Shown: positions 30,663-42,703 of the stretch, in pieces
How positions within the stretch are numbered: the stretch's first letter is position 1
How the letters are laid out: each line of letters opens with the position of its first letter
NCBI GenBank assembly: GCA_963921935.1
Contig: OY998180.1
Coordinates: forward strand, 78,188,762 to 78,252,761
DNA length: 64,000 nucleotides
Source: Galeruca laticollis
Lineage: Eukaryota > Arthropoda > Insecta > Coleoptera > Chrysomelidae
Direction of reading: 5' to 3'
Notes under the pieces: generated by a model
What the model saw: the letters and a program-made list of their open reading frames with translations, nothing else
Database searches by the model: none
What the model was told of the DNA's origin: nothing
Program-made: the position numbers and the translations under genes

Positions 30663-32110
30663 TCTTTAACCTTTGCCCCATACTAACTTACTCAGCACCA
30701 GTCTACCTCTCAGAAACAAAACATAACTTTCGCTCCCTGCAGGTGGTACAATACAAGTGTCTTAGAATGGTAATGAAACACCAAATACCTTACCCCAATC
30801 TCCCTAAAACCTCATGGCTACATAATAAAGCTGATCTACCCACTACCAAAGACTTCGTAACAAAAATTTCTAAAATTTTTTACTATAATTGTCTGCGAGA
30901 AAATCTTCGAAATGCATTCAAAGCCGTAAATCGCGCAGAAGTAACCCAATATGGTGGGTGTAGGCTTCTGTATGGTACGTTAATTATCAGGGTGGCGCAT
31001 TAGAAACATTCCACCCTAGATATTGTTGACGGGGGAGATTTTTGCGGCAAGCCCCGAGACACCGTCGATTTTGTTTTCAAGGGGGACAACTTTTGATAGT
31101 TAACTTATGGCTGTACGGTCATCCCCCTAAAAGGGGTGACTACCCCTTCGAGAATCTTTAATGGCATGGGGGGTGGAGTGGCACATAATTTGAAAGGTAT
31201 TTCCATTCTCTTCAAAGGCATGCTAACATTTTTGTGTTAAAGTGTTAAAATTATTGACGAAAACCAGCTGGAAGTGTAAGTGAAAGAAATAAAAAAGAAG
31301 TTGGAATAGTTTTAATCAAAGTAAGTATTCAAATTGTGATACGTTTACTTACAAACAATAATACAACCTTTGTTCAACACTGTTCCGAACTTTTTGTAGC
31401 ATAACAGGAGTTATTTCACCACATGCCACAGTTATCCGATTTCTTTAGCGGATATTTCAATCTGGTTTTTGTCATTGATTTCAACACTTAACACAAAAAT
31501 TTTAGCATGTCTTTAAAGAGAATCGAAATAGCTTTCAAATTATGTGCCACTCGACCCCCCCCTGCCATTAAAGATTCTCGAAGGGGTAGTCATCCCTTTT
31601 AGGGGGATGTCCGTACAACCATAAGTTGACTATTAAAAGTTGTCCCCCTCGAAAACAAAATCAACGTGTCTCGGGGTTTGCCGCAAAAACCTCCCCCGCC
31701 AACAATATTTGAGGTGGACTGTTTCTAATGCGCCACCCTGTCATATAACGTGGTTATCATTCCAAAAACCCACACATCTAAAGCGTGGAATAATTTCAGC
31801 TCAGCCCTTTACACAGGATTGAATTACCCCCAATCTACAATACATTGAAATAAACCAAAAATAACATCTGCCATATTGCTTTCCTCAAATTTAAAACCCT
31901 TATCAATTATTGAGACTCTGTTTTTCAGCTGTTTTTCAGGGAATACCCAGCTGAAATATTGTAGGAGCTAGAAAAATATACCGGGGACAAAGTTATTTGT
32001 AGAATCAAAATATATGGATGATGCGGCGAATGCAAGGGGCCATATACACACTGGAGACGCACCCAACAAATTCAAGGATCGCCAGGCCATCGGCTACATT
32101 TATATTATTG
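30663..32110 (+). pseudogene. Jockey-type LINE, 3' end, split by a MITE
   Basis: ITYSAPVYLSETKHNFRSLQ, then CLRMVMKHQIPYPNLPKTSW and the ending NAFKAVNRAEV match the jockey tail at 46455-46700 in order and spacing. The 3' untranslated part resumes after the MITE (31741) and follows the copy at 46780-47090 (for example TCAATTATTGAGACTCTG) until about 32110. The element is 5' truncated, with RT missing. Confidence 0.75.
30988..31740. mobile_element. 753-bp foldback MITE in the jockey tail
   Basis: It begins CAGGGTGGCGCATTAGAAAC and ends with the complement, GTTTCTAATGCGCCACCCTG. Arms of about 250 bp each pair with few mismatches (AAGATTCTCGAAGGGG, ACAAAATC and others). No ORF. The equivalent site in the jockey copy at 46745 is empty. 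Confidence 0.85.
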
Positions 32111-34080
32111 GAAACGTAATTTGGGAACAAACACCGATTGTAAATAGAGACCTTATAAATGTTTAGATCAGATTAAAAATGGTCTTTATTATCAGTTTTT
32201 GAATCCCTATATACAATAGCCTAAAAAGAAAATAAAGTAACAATGTGCCAATAGTCTGGCGATTTTTATTACTATTGTGTGTGTTGTGACGTCATTTATG
32301 GCTACTTGCTCCAGGAGCATTATCAATATGTTCTTGTTGTTCGAGTAACTTTGTCCCTAACATGCAGTTTTGACTTCTAGCATCTTTCGGCTAAGCTATA
32401 CCCGAAAACCGGCTGCAAAACAGGGTTTCAACATTGAATCGGGGAAATTAAATTTCGAGAGGGCAACATGTCTGACGTTGGTTTTGAATTGTTATAGTTT
32501 ATTAAGAATATAGTTTATATTGCATAAGGGGTACTTTGACACAGTTGTTTAACTGTGCTGATGTTACCCCCCATGATGAAAATGAGTTCGGAGTTTTTAA
32601 ACAACCAAGTTATGTGATTAGCGATCCATGCAGAAGCCTACACCCGCTATCGCGGATGCCATCTGCGCGATTTGCATGTATGAGATTTCTACGAAAATCT
32701 TGTGGCAGATAGTAGTTGTAAAAGTTGGAATGTTAATTTTTTTAAATAAAAATGGTCTTTATTTGTAGTTTTTGGTTCGCTATATACAATATACTAAAAA
32801 TAAAATACAATGTACCGATGGTCTGGCGATTTTTAGTATAATTGCGTGTCCTGATGTCCTTTATGGCTCCTTGCTCCTGGAACATTATCCATATGTTTAT
32901 TAGGAATGTTTAAATTGTAATAATTTAAACTGAGCACAAATTCTTCGGTTATAAAGCACCCATGTTTCTGATTCCTTGTTAAAAACCGGTTCCTAATTAA
33001 ATTCAATTGATCGCATATTTTACGCTATTTTCTCTCACTGCAAGAATCGCCTCCGCCTATGTTAGATATGTAACTTGTCATAAACCCGGACGCTACTGTC
33101 GCTAGACCGTTGGTCCCCGCTTCCAACATATAGGAATTTCGCAGAAGTTCTGACCAATAGGATTCTTGCCGGTTACCGACAACACCACGCATATAAATTC
33201 TAATGAATGCTAAAAACGCCAGCACTCTTGAACATACCATCTTTGAACTGATAGATAGTCTCTGTCTCGCTCTACACATTAATTGTGGTTATTTTCATTA
33301 CTTTTATCATCGTTAATAGCAAAAGAACAGTATTAAAATTTAACGTTTTCTCAACAAGACTACATGGCGTCAAATAAAGTGATTATAGTCAAAAAAACAT
33401 TGATGTGAATTTCGCAATTGGCCAGCTACTATAATATGGTGTAGTTAGTTGTCAATAAATGCATAAAATGGATGTGTTTTTAATGGTATGAATGACAACC
33501 TACCCGATGAACCGATTGAAAACCTCAGTCACCCCAAACCGAGATCGTAGAGCATACGTACCTCGGGTTCAAGGAAAATAGTTTGTTTTGCATAAGGGGT
33601 GCTACAGCACAGTTGCTAGTGCTACCCCCAATATTATTATTAAAAAGGTTGTTTATTAAATGTTTTGTTTCCCAAAATTACAGAGAGCATAAAGAAAATA
33701 TAAGTGCCGATGGTCTGGCTTTCTTCGTGCTGTCTGCGCCCGTCGTGTTTGCTACCCCCTATGATGAAAAGTTTAAATGTTAAAATGTCTTTTTGAGAAA
33801 GAATGTTGCCGTTCAGTCTTCCATTCGACTAGGAGTTCACTTCTTACTCATCACATCTTGACAGTTCTTTGCTCAAAGTGCTTATGAAAAAACTTTCATC
33901 CTTATTATGAGTCTCTTTGGGAATTTCGTAAAACATGTTGCTACTTTGTTGAGGCTTATAAAATCCGATTATAATGAATACCAAGTGACTAAAGGGCTTA
34001 TGGACCGTAGGAAAGCTAAAAATAAAACTAAACAATGCGTTACGGAGTGCCAAGAATATTGGAGAAAAGCAGCATATCCT
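32111..34080. other. Stretch with diverged direct repeats
   Basis: A block around ATGGTCTGGCGATTTTTA occurs at 32170-32340 and 32745-32905, and more weakly at 33645-33760. A second block (GCATAAGGGGT, then TGCTACCCCC) occurs near 32523 and 33590. No convincing gene. A short frame near 33900-34060 (VTKGLMDRRKAKNKTKQCV) may belong to the Polinton but cannot be assigned. Confidence 0.4.
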
Positions 34081-34139
34081 AACTAATATAACTCAAAGAA
34101 AATCATTTCGTAACCAATTTAAATATATTCAAAAACATG

Positions 34140-35790
34140 GTGGAGGCCTATCATCTCATTCGGAGACCGCAAAACATCGTGTAAAATGGGATGATTTAGA
34201 GGCATCATTTATCAACCTCATTAGAACTGGACTCGAACCTAAAGCATAAGGATTCCTATGAATTTCTCAAATATTGTATACAAACGACGTATACAAAATA
34301 TATGGAAAAAGGAGATGGCTGTTAAGGTAAATGTAGTTTTCGGAAGTGAATTTGAAATATGCAAGGGAGATATGATTCTTAATGAGTTTAAGTATTTTAC
34401 AACGATCAATTCTCCAATATATAAAGATACAAAGATACAAACATTGATGATTGGTTTGTTACTTAAGTCATTGCACCTATCCTTGAAGATCTGGAAGAAT
34501 TTCAAGAACGTGATAGTGGTTGGGCATTGAAGAAAGTGGTGCATTTAGGCGTTAACATAAATAAATAAACTCCACAACTGGGATCCTCATATATTGATTT
34601 ACCGGCAGAAACAAAAGAAAAGAAGGCGTGTATTAACGTCAATAATGAATATGATTCTTGCTTTGCTTGGGCGGTGACGTCAGTACTTTTTACTGCAATG
34701 GAACATACGTATAGAACATCCTCATAACCCTCACTATTCAACTGTTTTAAAACTAAAAGGCATTCAGTTTCCCATGCAAAAAGATAAAAAGTCCTTTATT
34801 ACTCTACCAACTTACCTTACAAGAAATAAGATGGATAAAGAAGAATGCGAAGAATGAATTCGAAAAGAAACTGTTTAAACTCATGAACAACGCTGTTTTC
34901 GACAAGACCATAGAGAACGTGCGCAAGCTCGTTGATGTAAAGCTAATTTCTCATTGGAGTGGCCAATATGGTGCTGAATCGTACATAGCTAAGCCGGAAC
35001 TTAACATAGTACGATTTTCAGTGAAAACCTAATTGCCATCGAATTAAGGAAGCTGCAAATATGGTTAGATAAATCAATATATGTAGGAATGCCAATTTTA
35101 GATCTAGCTATAGATCTATGATTTTCACTATGAGTACATGGCTAACAGATTAAGCGAAAATTGTACTGTGCTGTATACAGATACCGATAGTCTTATATAT
35201 GAGATTCGAGATCGAGATCCTTATGAAGTAATGAAGATGGATTGTTATAAATATTTCGACACCTCAGACTATCCTCTAGATAACATTTACGGAATTCATC
35301 AAGTTAATAAGAAGGTTTTTGGGACGATGAAGGATGAGAACAATGGTATGATAATGACCGATTATATTGTGCTACGATCCAAATTGTATGCAACGCGGTT
35401 ACTAACCTCTGAACATAGTATAGCGGAAAAACGAAAACGTCTTGCGAATGATGGTTATGACAAAGAAGAAATAAACTGCCTTATTCGAAACGTTGGAATA
35501 ACTCAAAAAGCTAAAGGGGTAGAAGGTCAGTTGTGAAGACCGTAATCACATTTAAAGACTATGAAGGATACCTTCACGCAGAAAACAGTTTCCCAAAATC
35601 TAATTCGTGCCGAGAAATATCTAGTCCATTCAGTTGTTCAGGATGAAATAGCGTTGAGTCCTGAGGATGATAAACGATTTATTGTTCCTGGTTCTGATGA
35701 AACCTCACCATGGGGGCACTTTCGATTGATGCTTATATGGATGTCGATGAAGTTCCAACCATTCCAATATTCTATCTCCTTAAAATTTAT
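34140..35790 (+). pseudogene. Polinton/Maverick protein-primed DNA polymerase B, internally deleted
   Basis: The N-terminal region common to insect Polinton polB genes is present: YEFLKYCIQTTYTK, LEDLEEFQERDSGWALKKVV, INKYTPQLGSSYIDLPAE-type residues near 34560, and KKACINVNNEYDSCFAW. After a gap that removes the exonuclease and motif A, the palm continues. The dNTP-binding block is KLMNNAVFDKTIENVRKLVD (34880-34940), followed by SGQYGAESYIAKP, and catalytic motif C YTDTDSLIYE comes at 35172-35200. The stretch MTDYIVLRSKLYATRLL and a tail FIVPGSDETSPWGHF follow. Stops and frameshifts at 34855, 35030 and 35535 show it is dead. The protein would copy the element from its protein-capped ends. 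Confidence 0.8.
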
Positions 35791-37076
35791 GTATTATACC
35801 TTTACGAGAATAAAAATTATTGTTAAATTATTTTATTATTTTTATTTAATATACTTTTCAATTTTATATGTAATAAAATGTTTGTTTATTCAATTGTTTT
35901 TTATTTTGATTTACTCTAACCCATTTCCTTAATACACATGACGTTATCCACTGACCGAGCAGGGGCGACGTCACCAGCATACATGGCACAAGATGGATGA
36001 CACGGCAAAGGGCACAAGATTGCTGACTGCCACCACATGATTGACGTATGCGCAGATCGAATTGAGCCAAAAATGACTACGATGGACCTTGGTAATTTCC
36101 CATGATATTTTACAGAAGGAATGGCCTGGAATCAGTGCTGCTCTTTTACTGATGTATGACAGAGAAGCATTGCGTGTACTCTTTGATGCGATAGAGGAGG
36201 TCGCCGAACAACAGCTAAAGCTAATATGCTATTGAGTAGCGTTTTGGAGGAAACAGTCCGTTTGTGAACACGTGTTTTGTGGAAAAATTAAAAATGATCT
36301 AACTTTTTCTTCTACGCTGAAAACTATTTTTTGTTCAGTATAAGAGATACTAAATAGTCGTTCTTCCAGTAATTAGCTAAAAACTGTATCAAAGATACTA
36401 TGAAACAAAATTTTTCCGACTTTTCAAAAAATCTGTAGGTTTGGTTTGGCGAGTATCTAAAAGTTTCTCGATTTTTGGCGTACTAATTGAAAATAACACT
36501 TCTGCGTCATTTTTTCATAATACACGACTACAAACGGACTGTTTGCTCCTAAACGTTTCTCAATGGCATTTTAGTTTTAGCTATTGTACTGCGTCCCCCT
36601 CTATCGCATCAAATAGTACGCACAATGCTTCTCTGTCATACACCGTTGGTAGCTCCGATTTATTTATTTAAACGCCTGACAACTGTTATTTATGAACACA
36701 TTTTGCAAAGCAACCCTATAGTACTCTCGTCGTTATGAATTGGCCTTCATTTTGATATATTTTTCAATTGGTCAGCATATGAGTGCAATTACTCAAGTTA
36801 CCTGTTTGTACACGGCAACCAGGTAATAGGGACCAGAAAAAAATAGGCAACCTACCTGTTGCATATTGTATGTTTTCCATTGGAATTTCGTTCATTTAGC
36901 ATGTAAGTCAGTGAAATTTTAAAAATTAATTGTTTTTAATAATACTTGTGTATTATAGCCATGATCATATTATTCATGGCAACCCTATTGTTATATGCGC
37001 AGAAACATATTTTATTTAATAAAATATAATTTTTATCTGGTAAGCAGATGAGTGAAGGTCGTCCTTACTTTGATCC
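35645..37076. repeat. Right arm of the large inverted repeat
   Basis: Inverted counterpart of 28381-29302. It is longer because a 488-bp MITE sits in it at 36154. Its outer end is near GGTAAGCAGATG (37041-37053), with weaker pairing to about 37076. Confidence 0.8.
36154..36641. mobile_element. 488-bp foldback MITE
   Basis: It starts GTATGACAGAGAAGCATTG and ends CAATGCTTCTCTGTCATAC. Arms of about 110 bp each include GATGCGATAGAGG/CTCTATCGCATC. The matching place in the left arm (about 28800) lacks it, so the insertion came after the arms formed. Confidence 0.85.
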
Positions 37077-37396
37077 TCTACTACAGGGGTCTCCAAACTT
37101 TGAAGCCATGGGGCCATAATACTTTTTTCGGATTGTTGCAAGGGCCTTAACAATTTTAATTTTTCTGCCCACCTAAGCAAACATAGGCTTTTATTGCATT
37201 TCAATTACTATTGATTGTGTGTTGTGACACGTAACGACATTTAGTGTCGAATAGTGATACTATGTACTGTTCTAGGTACTATCTACTTCAGCTACCCACT
37301 AACAGGTGGCATATTTGGGAATTTCCGCATTGGTTCGAGAAATTTCTGGTTCTGGCTAGTTTTTCGATTATTTCTAGATGTCAGTAATTGCATAGG

Positions 37397-37432
37397 TATA
37401 AAAAGGCTAGCGGCGCCATTGCGAGTCAGTTT
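37397..37432 (+). promoter_or_regulatory. Core promoter of the pogo-like gene: TATA box and initiator
   Basis: TATAAAA at 37397 and GAGTCAGTTTG with its A at 37428 are 31 bp apart, the standard distance for an arthropod TATA/Inr pair. About 100 bp further the transposase reading begins (ATG near 37528). Confidence 0.55.
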
Positions 37433-37527
37433 GCGCGGGAAAGGCGAAGGAAGCGAAGTTGCCTATTGTGAAATAGAGTGATAAGAGTATTTTGATTAGA
37501 CTTGTTTTTATGTGTGATTTCTTGGTA

Positions 37528-38100
37528 TGGAAAATAAGCGAAAAATAGACAGTGAATGCAGAACGTTCCAAGATACTAAAAAGAAGAATTATTAATAATT
37601 GTGAAGAAAAAAAATCTATTGCTCCATCGTCAAATGAGAAAAAAATGCAGAAATACGGTTTCACGCCTACAAAATCTGAATTATGGTCAATGGCTTATAA
37701 ATTAGCTGGACAGTTAAAAATCAAACATAATTTCAATAAAACAACAGAACTGGCGGGCACCAATTGGTTGCATTTATTTTCAAATCGCAATTCTGATCTT
37801 TCATTAGGAACATTCAAGGGCATTTCCCAAGCTCGTGTTCAAAATATGAACCAGGAAAGTACTTTCATTTGCTTCAAGAGATGATAGTAAAATATAACTT
37901 GATTAATAAACCCCGTAATATTTATAATATTCACGAGGCTGGGCTTCAATTAAATAATGAAGCCGACTATGCTGTGGCCGCAACGTGCTCTAAAAGTTTC
38001 TAATGTTACATCTGGACAAAAAGAGGAGACAATCTCCGTTATTGCTTGTTGGAATGGAGAAGGAATGTTTTTTCACCTGAATGTGTTTTAAAAGATAAGA
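37528..38100 (+). pseudogene. Pogo-like (CENP-B/DDE_1) transposase, N-terminal third
   Basis: MENKRKIDS opens the frame, then a shift leads to NAERSKILKRRIINNCEEKK. The CENP-B-type HTH follows: KYGFTPTKSELWSMAYKLAG, then FNKTTELAGTNWLHLFSNRN and LSLGTFKGISQARVQNMN. The DDE domain begins NIYNIHEAGLQLNNEADYAV. The first catalytic Asp lies in the VDETG block; it is replaced by His here (NIHEAG), a loss of catalysis unless a sequencing error. The match stops near 38100. It is the same family as the split gene at 52-64 kb but the opposite strand. Confidence 0.75.
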
Positions 38101-39934
38101 ATGAACAACTTCAGTACAAACACCTTTTATTATTTTTACGTTTTTCAGTAAGGAAAACACGAAAAAAGTGTTTTTAGAAAAAAAATCCTGTGTGTATGTC
38201 GTCGTCGTTGGCCACTTTTTGTAATAAGTCTTGTTAAGAGGGGCCTCCTCACAGGTATATAAACCTAAAAATCTACACGATACTAGTCACTTATCTAGTA
38301 ATTATTTGGTTCTAAATATTTACGATAGATGTCGATAGTAGTACTGAATCGGCTTTTACTTATTCAACATATTTTCTCTCTCAGTCTTACCACTCTTGGC
38401 GGTTCAAAGAAACGCATCTCTGTTCGGATGTTTTGGTTTCAAATATTTCGACTTTATGTGAGCACAGAAACCGTATCTCTGTTTTTTATGTTGCTTCCAA
38501 ACCACGGCACAGCTGTGATCCAAACAAAACATAAGCATTAAGTATTTCCATTTCAGTGTAGATTTTTGATTATTTTAGCGTTTCATAAGTGTTTTTGAAA
38601 GGAATAAATTGTTAAAAAGTAAGTAATCGTAGCTACCCGATATCAAAAATTATAGTTATGATAATGTAAATTATCCAGCAATCCGTATTTTATAATTTTA
38701 AAAGCTATGTTTGAGGTTATGTTTACTGGATTATTTGATTAATGTGAAAATATGAGATAAATAATACTGATTGTTTGTTCTAGTATCATAAAAACATCTT
38801 TAAACATTCTCTTGAAACCCTGTTTTAATGATAATATGGGTTTGTTAGCGAAAAATGCTTCATTGAAGTATATGAATGAAAAAAAATTGAAACCGCTCTC
38901 AGATGACAAGAATTACATAATTCATTTTGATGAAAATATAATAATGATAATTGAAAAATATAACTATTATCACCTGATACAAGGTGCATTACATATTGCA
39001 TGAAAGGATATGTGCTATTTAATAATTAGGATACCAAGTGACAGCATTGTGGGAATTTCTAGGAATCAAGAATGGAAGAAAAATATACATACTTTAAAAA
39101 CATTCTACATTTCAAAATTTGTACCATTTATATTAACATAATAAAATGTTTTCATAATTATAATTTTTTTTTGTTTAATGCTAAGAAAATTAAATTGCGG
39201 AAAAGTTGCAAATTTACATGATTGAAAATAGGCCATTTAGTCTGAAAACACAGAACGTCGTGTCACAACTTCGCCTCAATCTAATCAGTTTCAGAGTTTC
39301 TGTTGGTTGCTTTCAAATTTTATTTGACATGTGGGCTCTTTTTTCAACTACATGTATAAATATATTCAATTTTATCTAAAAACAAATAATATAAACAAAA
39401 AGTTTCCAAATTTCTTTATTATACAAAGAAATATTTACTTGTAATACAATGCTTTACATTTAATAGAAAGAGGAAAGTAAGGTACAGTGAGGAATTTCAA
39501 GTTAAAATAGCCAACGTTTAAAACACTTACTAAGCAATTATAACAACTAATAAAAAATGTAAAGTTAAAGATCTGTAATGACAAAATAATAATTTATATA
39601 TTGTGAGGAGATCGATATATACAGTACAAAAGCAAACATACAATCAACATGTACAAGTTTGCTTCTACCTTGTTCGCAAAGATTGATCATGTGTGTTGTG
39701 GAGATTGGAACTAAAACATTTTTCCTTCATTGTACAAAAAAACAGTTGGCTCATTCTCTTTTTTCCATCTATAAAATGACAGATACACATATGTTCAATC
39801 ACCTGAATGGTAAATAATGTTTTGTTTTTGTATAACACATTATTGGTGTTATTACTTTTCCGTCCAACCCATCTAATATGCGAGAAAAGTATTGGCTTAT
39901 CCAAAAAGTAGTAATTTTGGATTTTTTTGAGTTG
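38101..39934. other. Stretch with no recognised gene
   Basis: It includes a block at 38135-38200 (TTTTTACGTTTTTCAG, then TTTTTAGAAAAAA) that is repeated at 39935-40000, and GTTAAGAGGGGCCTC at 38233, inverted at 44464. An open frame at 38812-39003 (63 codons) has no known relatives that I can name. Confidence 0.4.
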
Positions 39935-39989
39935 TTTTTACGTTTTTCAGCAAGTACCACACAAAAAATGGTTTTTAGAAAAAACCTGT

Positions 39990-40470
39990 CTGTATGAATT
40001 GATACAGACCCCTAAGTGCAACAAGTCACCAATTTTATGATTGAATATTGTTCAGGACGTCCCACAGATGAACCCTTTTGATTTTAAGCTCACTAGAGCC
40101 AGTAGAACGGGTGCTATGGTACTTGAAGTATGACATTTTTGGAGAAATTTCGGGTTGTTAACAGGATACAGCCTCCGCAGTGTATGCAAATGGCCAAATT
40201 CATGATATGGATATTATTCAGTATATCTTATAGATGAACCTTATATATTTTCAGCTCACTAGAGCTAGTACAACGGGTACTATGGTACCTGAAGTGCAAC
40301 ATTTTTTGGAGAAATTCTGGGTTGTTAGCACGATACACCTTCCGGAGTGTACACAAGTGAACAATTTTATAATTGGATATTTTTCAGAGTGTCTCACAGT
40401 TGAACCTTATTGATTTTCACCTCACTAGAGCGAGTATAACGGGTCTTATTCTATTTAGAAGCGCTATTGC
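39990..40470. repeat. Satellite-like tandem array, about 180-bp unit
   Basis: Nearly three diverged units, each with GTGACCAATTTTATGATTG-type, TCACTAGAGC.AGTA.AACGGG and TTTGGAGAAATTTCGGGTTG blocks. One more unit lies at 44485-44710. Confidence 0.75.
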
Positions 40471-41356
40471 CATTTCTAGAGTAGGTAGACAAAATCAATT
40501 TTTTAGTCGTTCTTTGTTTTAAATTTTTTTTTAATATCAACAAGTAACACTATGACTAAGTCATCTTTTAATAATTATTTGGGTTTCAAAGTTTCAAAAA
40601 TTTCAAAACAGTTATGGTTAAATGATTTTTAAAATGTAATGTTACCTACTTCATTCATTAATTTTATTCAACTACTATTACCTATGGGCCATAAGCTATG
40701 GCAAGATAAGAAGTAGATAAACATCCTCATATCTTATAAAATCCAATATCGAACACAGACCAAGGCTTGGTCTGTGACATCCACAGATCATATAACTACT
40801 ATTAAAACTGTTTTTCTACAACTGCTATGAAAAGTAGCGCATTTCTCATAGCTTACTTAATTTCAAAACCATATATTGCTCACACTATGAGAAATGTTAT
40901 TTCTTACGGCACTTTGCCCACACTACATACATTTATATGGAGAATCCAGTAGGGGATACTAGATGCCCAGTCTATTTCAGCAGGGTATACTCGATGCCCA
41001 GCCGTTTTCCGTGGGTGGTCCTCGATGCTTAGACTTTTTCTACAAAACTATTTACTTGTATTCTTTAAATTTGTGCAGTTGTAGAAGAAGTATAGTGTGC
41101 AACATCAGGGAAAAGTACTTTTCTCACTCGTGTGTTTGCGGCACTCGCCCTTGGCTCGTAATACAAACTACCACAGTCGTGAGAAAAGTTGAGCTTTTCC
41201 CACTTGTTGCACAATATATTATTATTGACGTGCAAAGTGCGCCTCTCCTTATTGATTGCCAAACTTACGCTATTACAAATATTTTTATGTAGGGAGAAAC
41301 TTATACAATATTTATAATTACTTTTGAAATCGTTTTCCGTATAATTTTAATAAAGA
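40471..41356. other. Non-coding stretch with small repeats
   Basis: Three short repeats of the type GGATACTAGATGCCCAG / GGTATACTCGATGCCCAG / GGTCCTCGATGCTTAG lie at 40953-41035. A hairpin element follows at 41097-41212. Nothing coding. Confidence 0.5.
41097..41212. repeat. Hairpin element, about 116 bp
   Basis: GTGCAACATCAGGGAAAAGT at the left pairs with AGCTTTTCCCACTTGTTGCA at the right, and TTTTCTCACTCGTG with CACAGTCGTGAGAAAA-type sequence inside. Confidence 0.65.
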
Positions 41357-41790
41357 AAACGTAATGGTAGTTTCTAAGCCTGACGTAACTGCCCCACAGG
41401 TCCATTAATCTTTTATAAAACAGAGTTTCCTGATACTATTTCGTAAGTAAAAACACTAACAAGACTAATTCACAAAAATCAAATTTCTACTCATTTTTAA
41501 AACTGACAATTTCACTAAAAAGGAACCTAATGTAACTGCCCGCACTGGACCAAATAATTTTGATGTAGCAGTTTTCGCTACAACTATTCTGTAAGTAAAA
41601 AAATGGCAAAACCTACTTAGAAGAAGCATCTAATTTTCTTATTTCGTTTACAGTTCTAATTATGTAACTAAAACTAAGCCTGATGTAACTGCCCCACAGG
41701 TCCATTAATCTTTAATAAAACAGAGTTTCCTGATACTATTCCGTAAGTAAAAACACTAACAAGCCTAATTCACAAAAATGAAATGCAAAA
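41357..41790. repeat. Tandem repeat, about 155-bp spacing, three units
   Basis: Units 1 and 3 (AAGCCTGACGTAACTGCCCC / AAGCCTGATGTAACTGCCCC onward) are nearly identical for about 110 bp. The middle unit (41525-41620) is strongly diverged. Confidence 0.7.
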
Positions 41791-42703
41791 AGTATAACAT
41801 TTCAATATATAACCTGGAAAAATTGAAGATAAAAAATATATAAAATTTTTATTCCTGCATTTCTAAAATAAAAGATTACATATTTTGTTACTTCTTGAAA
41901 TAGAATACGAAATATCTATTTTGTTAAATTAGTAGAAAGCAATTAATACTGTTACAAATGTAGTTCTTTTCACTAACTCAGAAGGCGGATGTATGTATGC
42001 AGATGCAATCTGTGGCTGTGTACAGGTTCTTGGAGGAATCTAAAGGCCCTGATATGGGGATCAATAAATATAATGCACTTGTGGAATCACTAGCAATAGC
42101 TAAAAATATTTGTGGATTATTTTATATCTAGGCTACACTAAACACAATCTTGTGAAGTAAATATAAACAGCAGTTACGAAGCACAAATTTACTTATTCAG
42201 CATGAAAATTACTTAATTATAATCACTTACAAATACAATACACACTAAACTATAAATTTGGGATATTTTTATGAACACAAAACATATGACAACGACATTT
42301 GAACCATAGAGAAAATGATAATATTATTTGTCTAGGTATGAATCGACCGTCGTCATCTGTCATTGAAGTTCTATACAGCCCCATGCATCAAGACGGTGGA
42401 ACGGTTGAACTAAAGTAAAAAGTTGTTAGTTTGCAAAAATTTGCGTGGAACAAATCTTAAAAATACTTTGATTTGAGATTTCATATTTTCAGAATATAAT
42501 TCTCTAGGCTTCCTTTTGAGGATCAGGTTTTGGTGTCCGAATTGGTGACCACAAATTGTAAAAACTGTCAAAATCACACCATCACTTAATGGCTTATATC
42601 TTTTTTATAACAATATAAAATTTAACCAAAATACCTGATCCCCAAGACAAAGGTCCAAGTTATATTGTGTTAAAATTTCAACATTTAATTTCACTGCCTT
42701 CTT
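41791..42703. other. Stretch with no recognised feature
   Basis: AT-rich sequence without supported ORF or repeat. Confidence 0.3.

Noticed and set aside
33025..33279. 84-codon minus-strand frame
   Set aside because: No recognisable domain; probably chance in a repeat-derived stretch.
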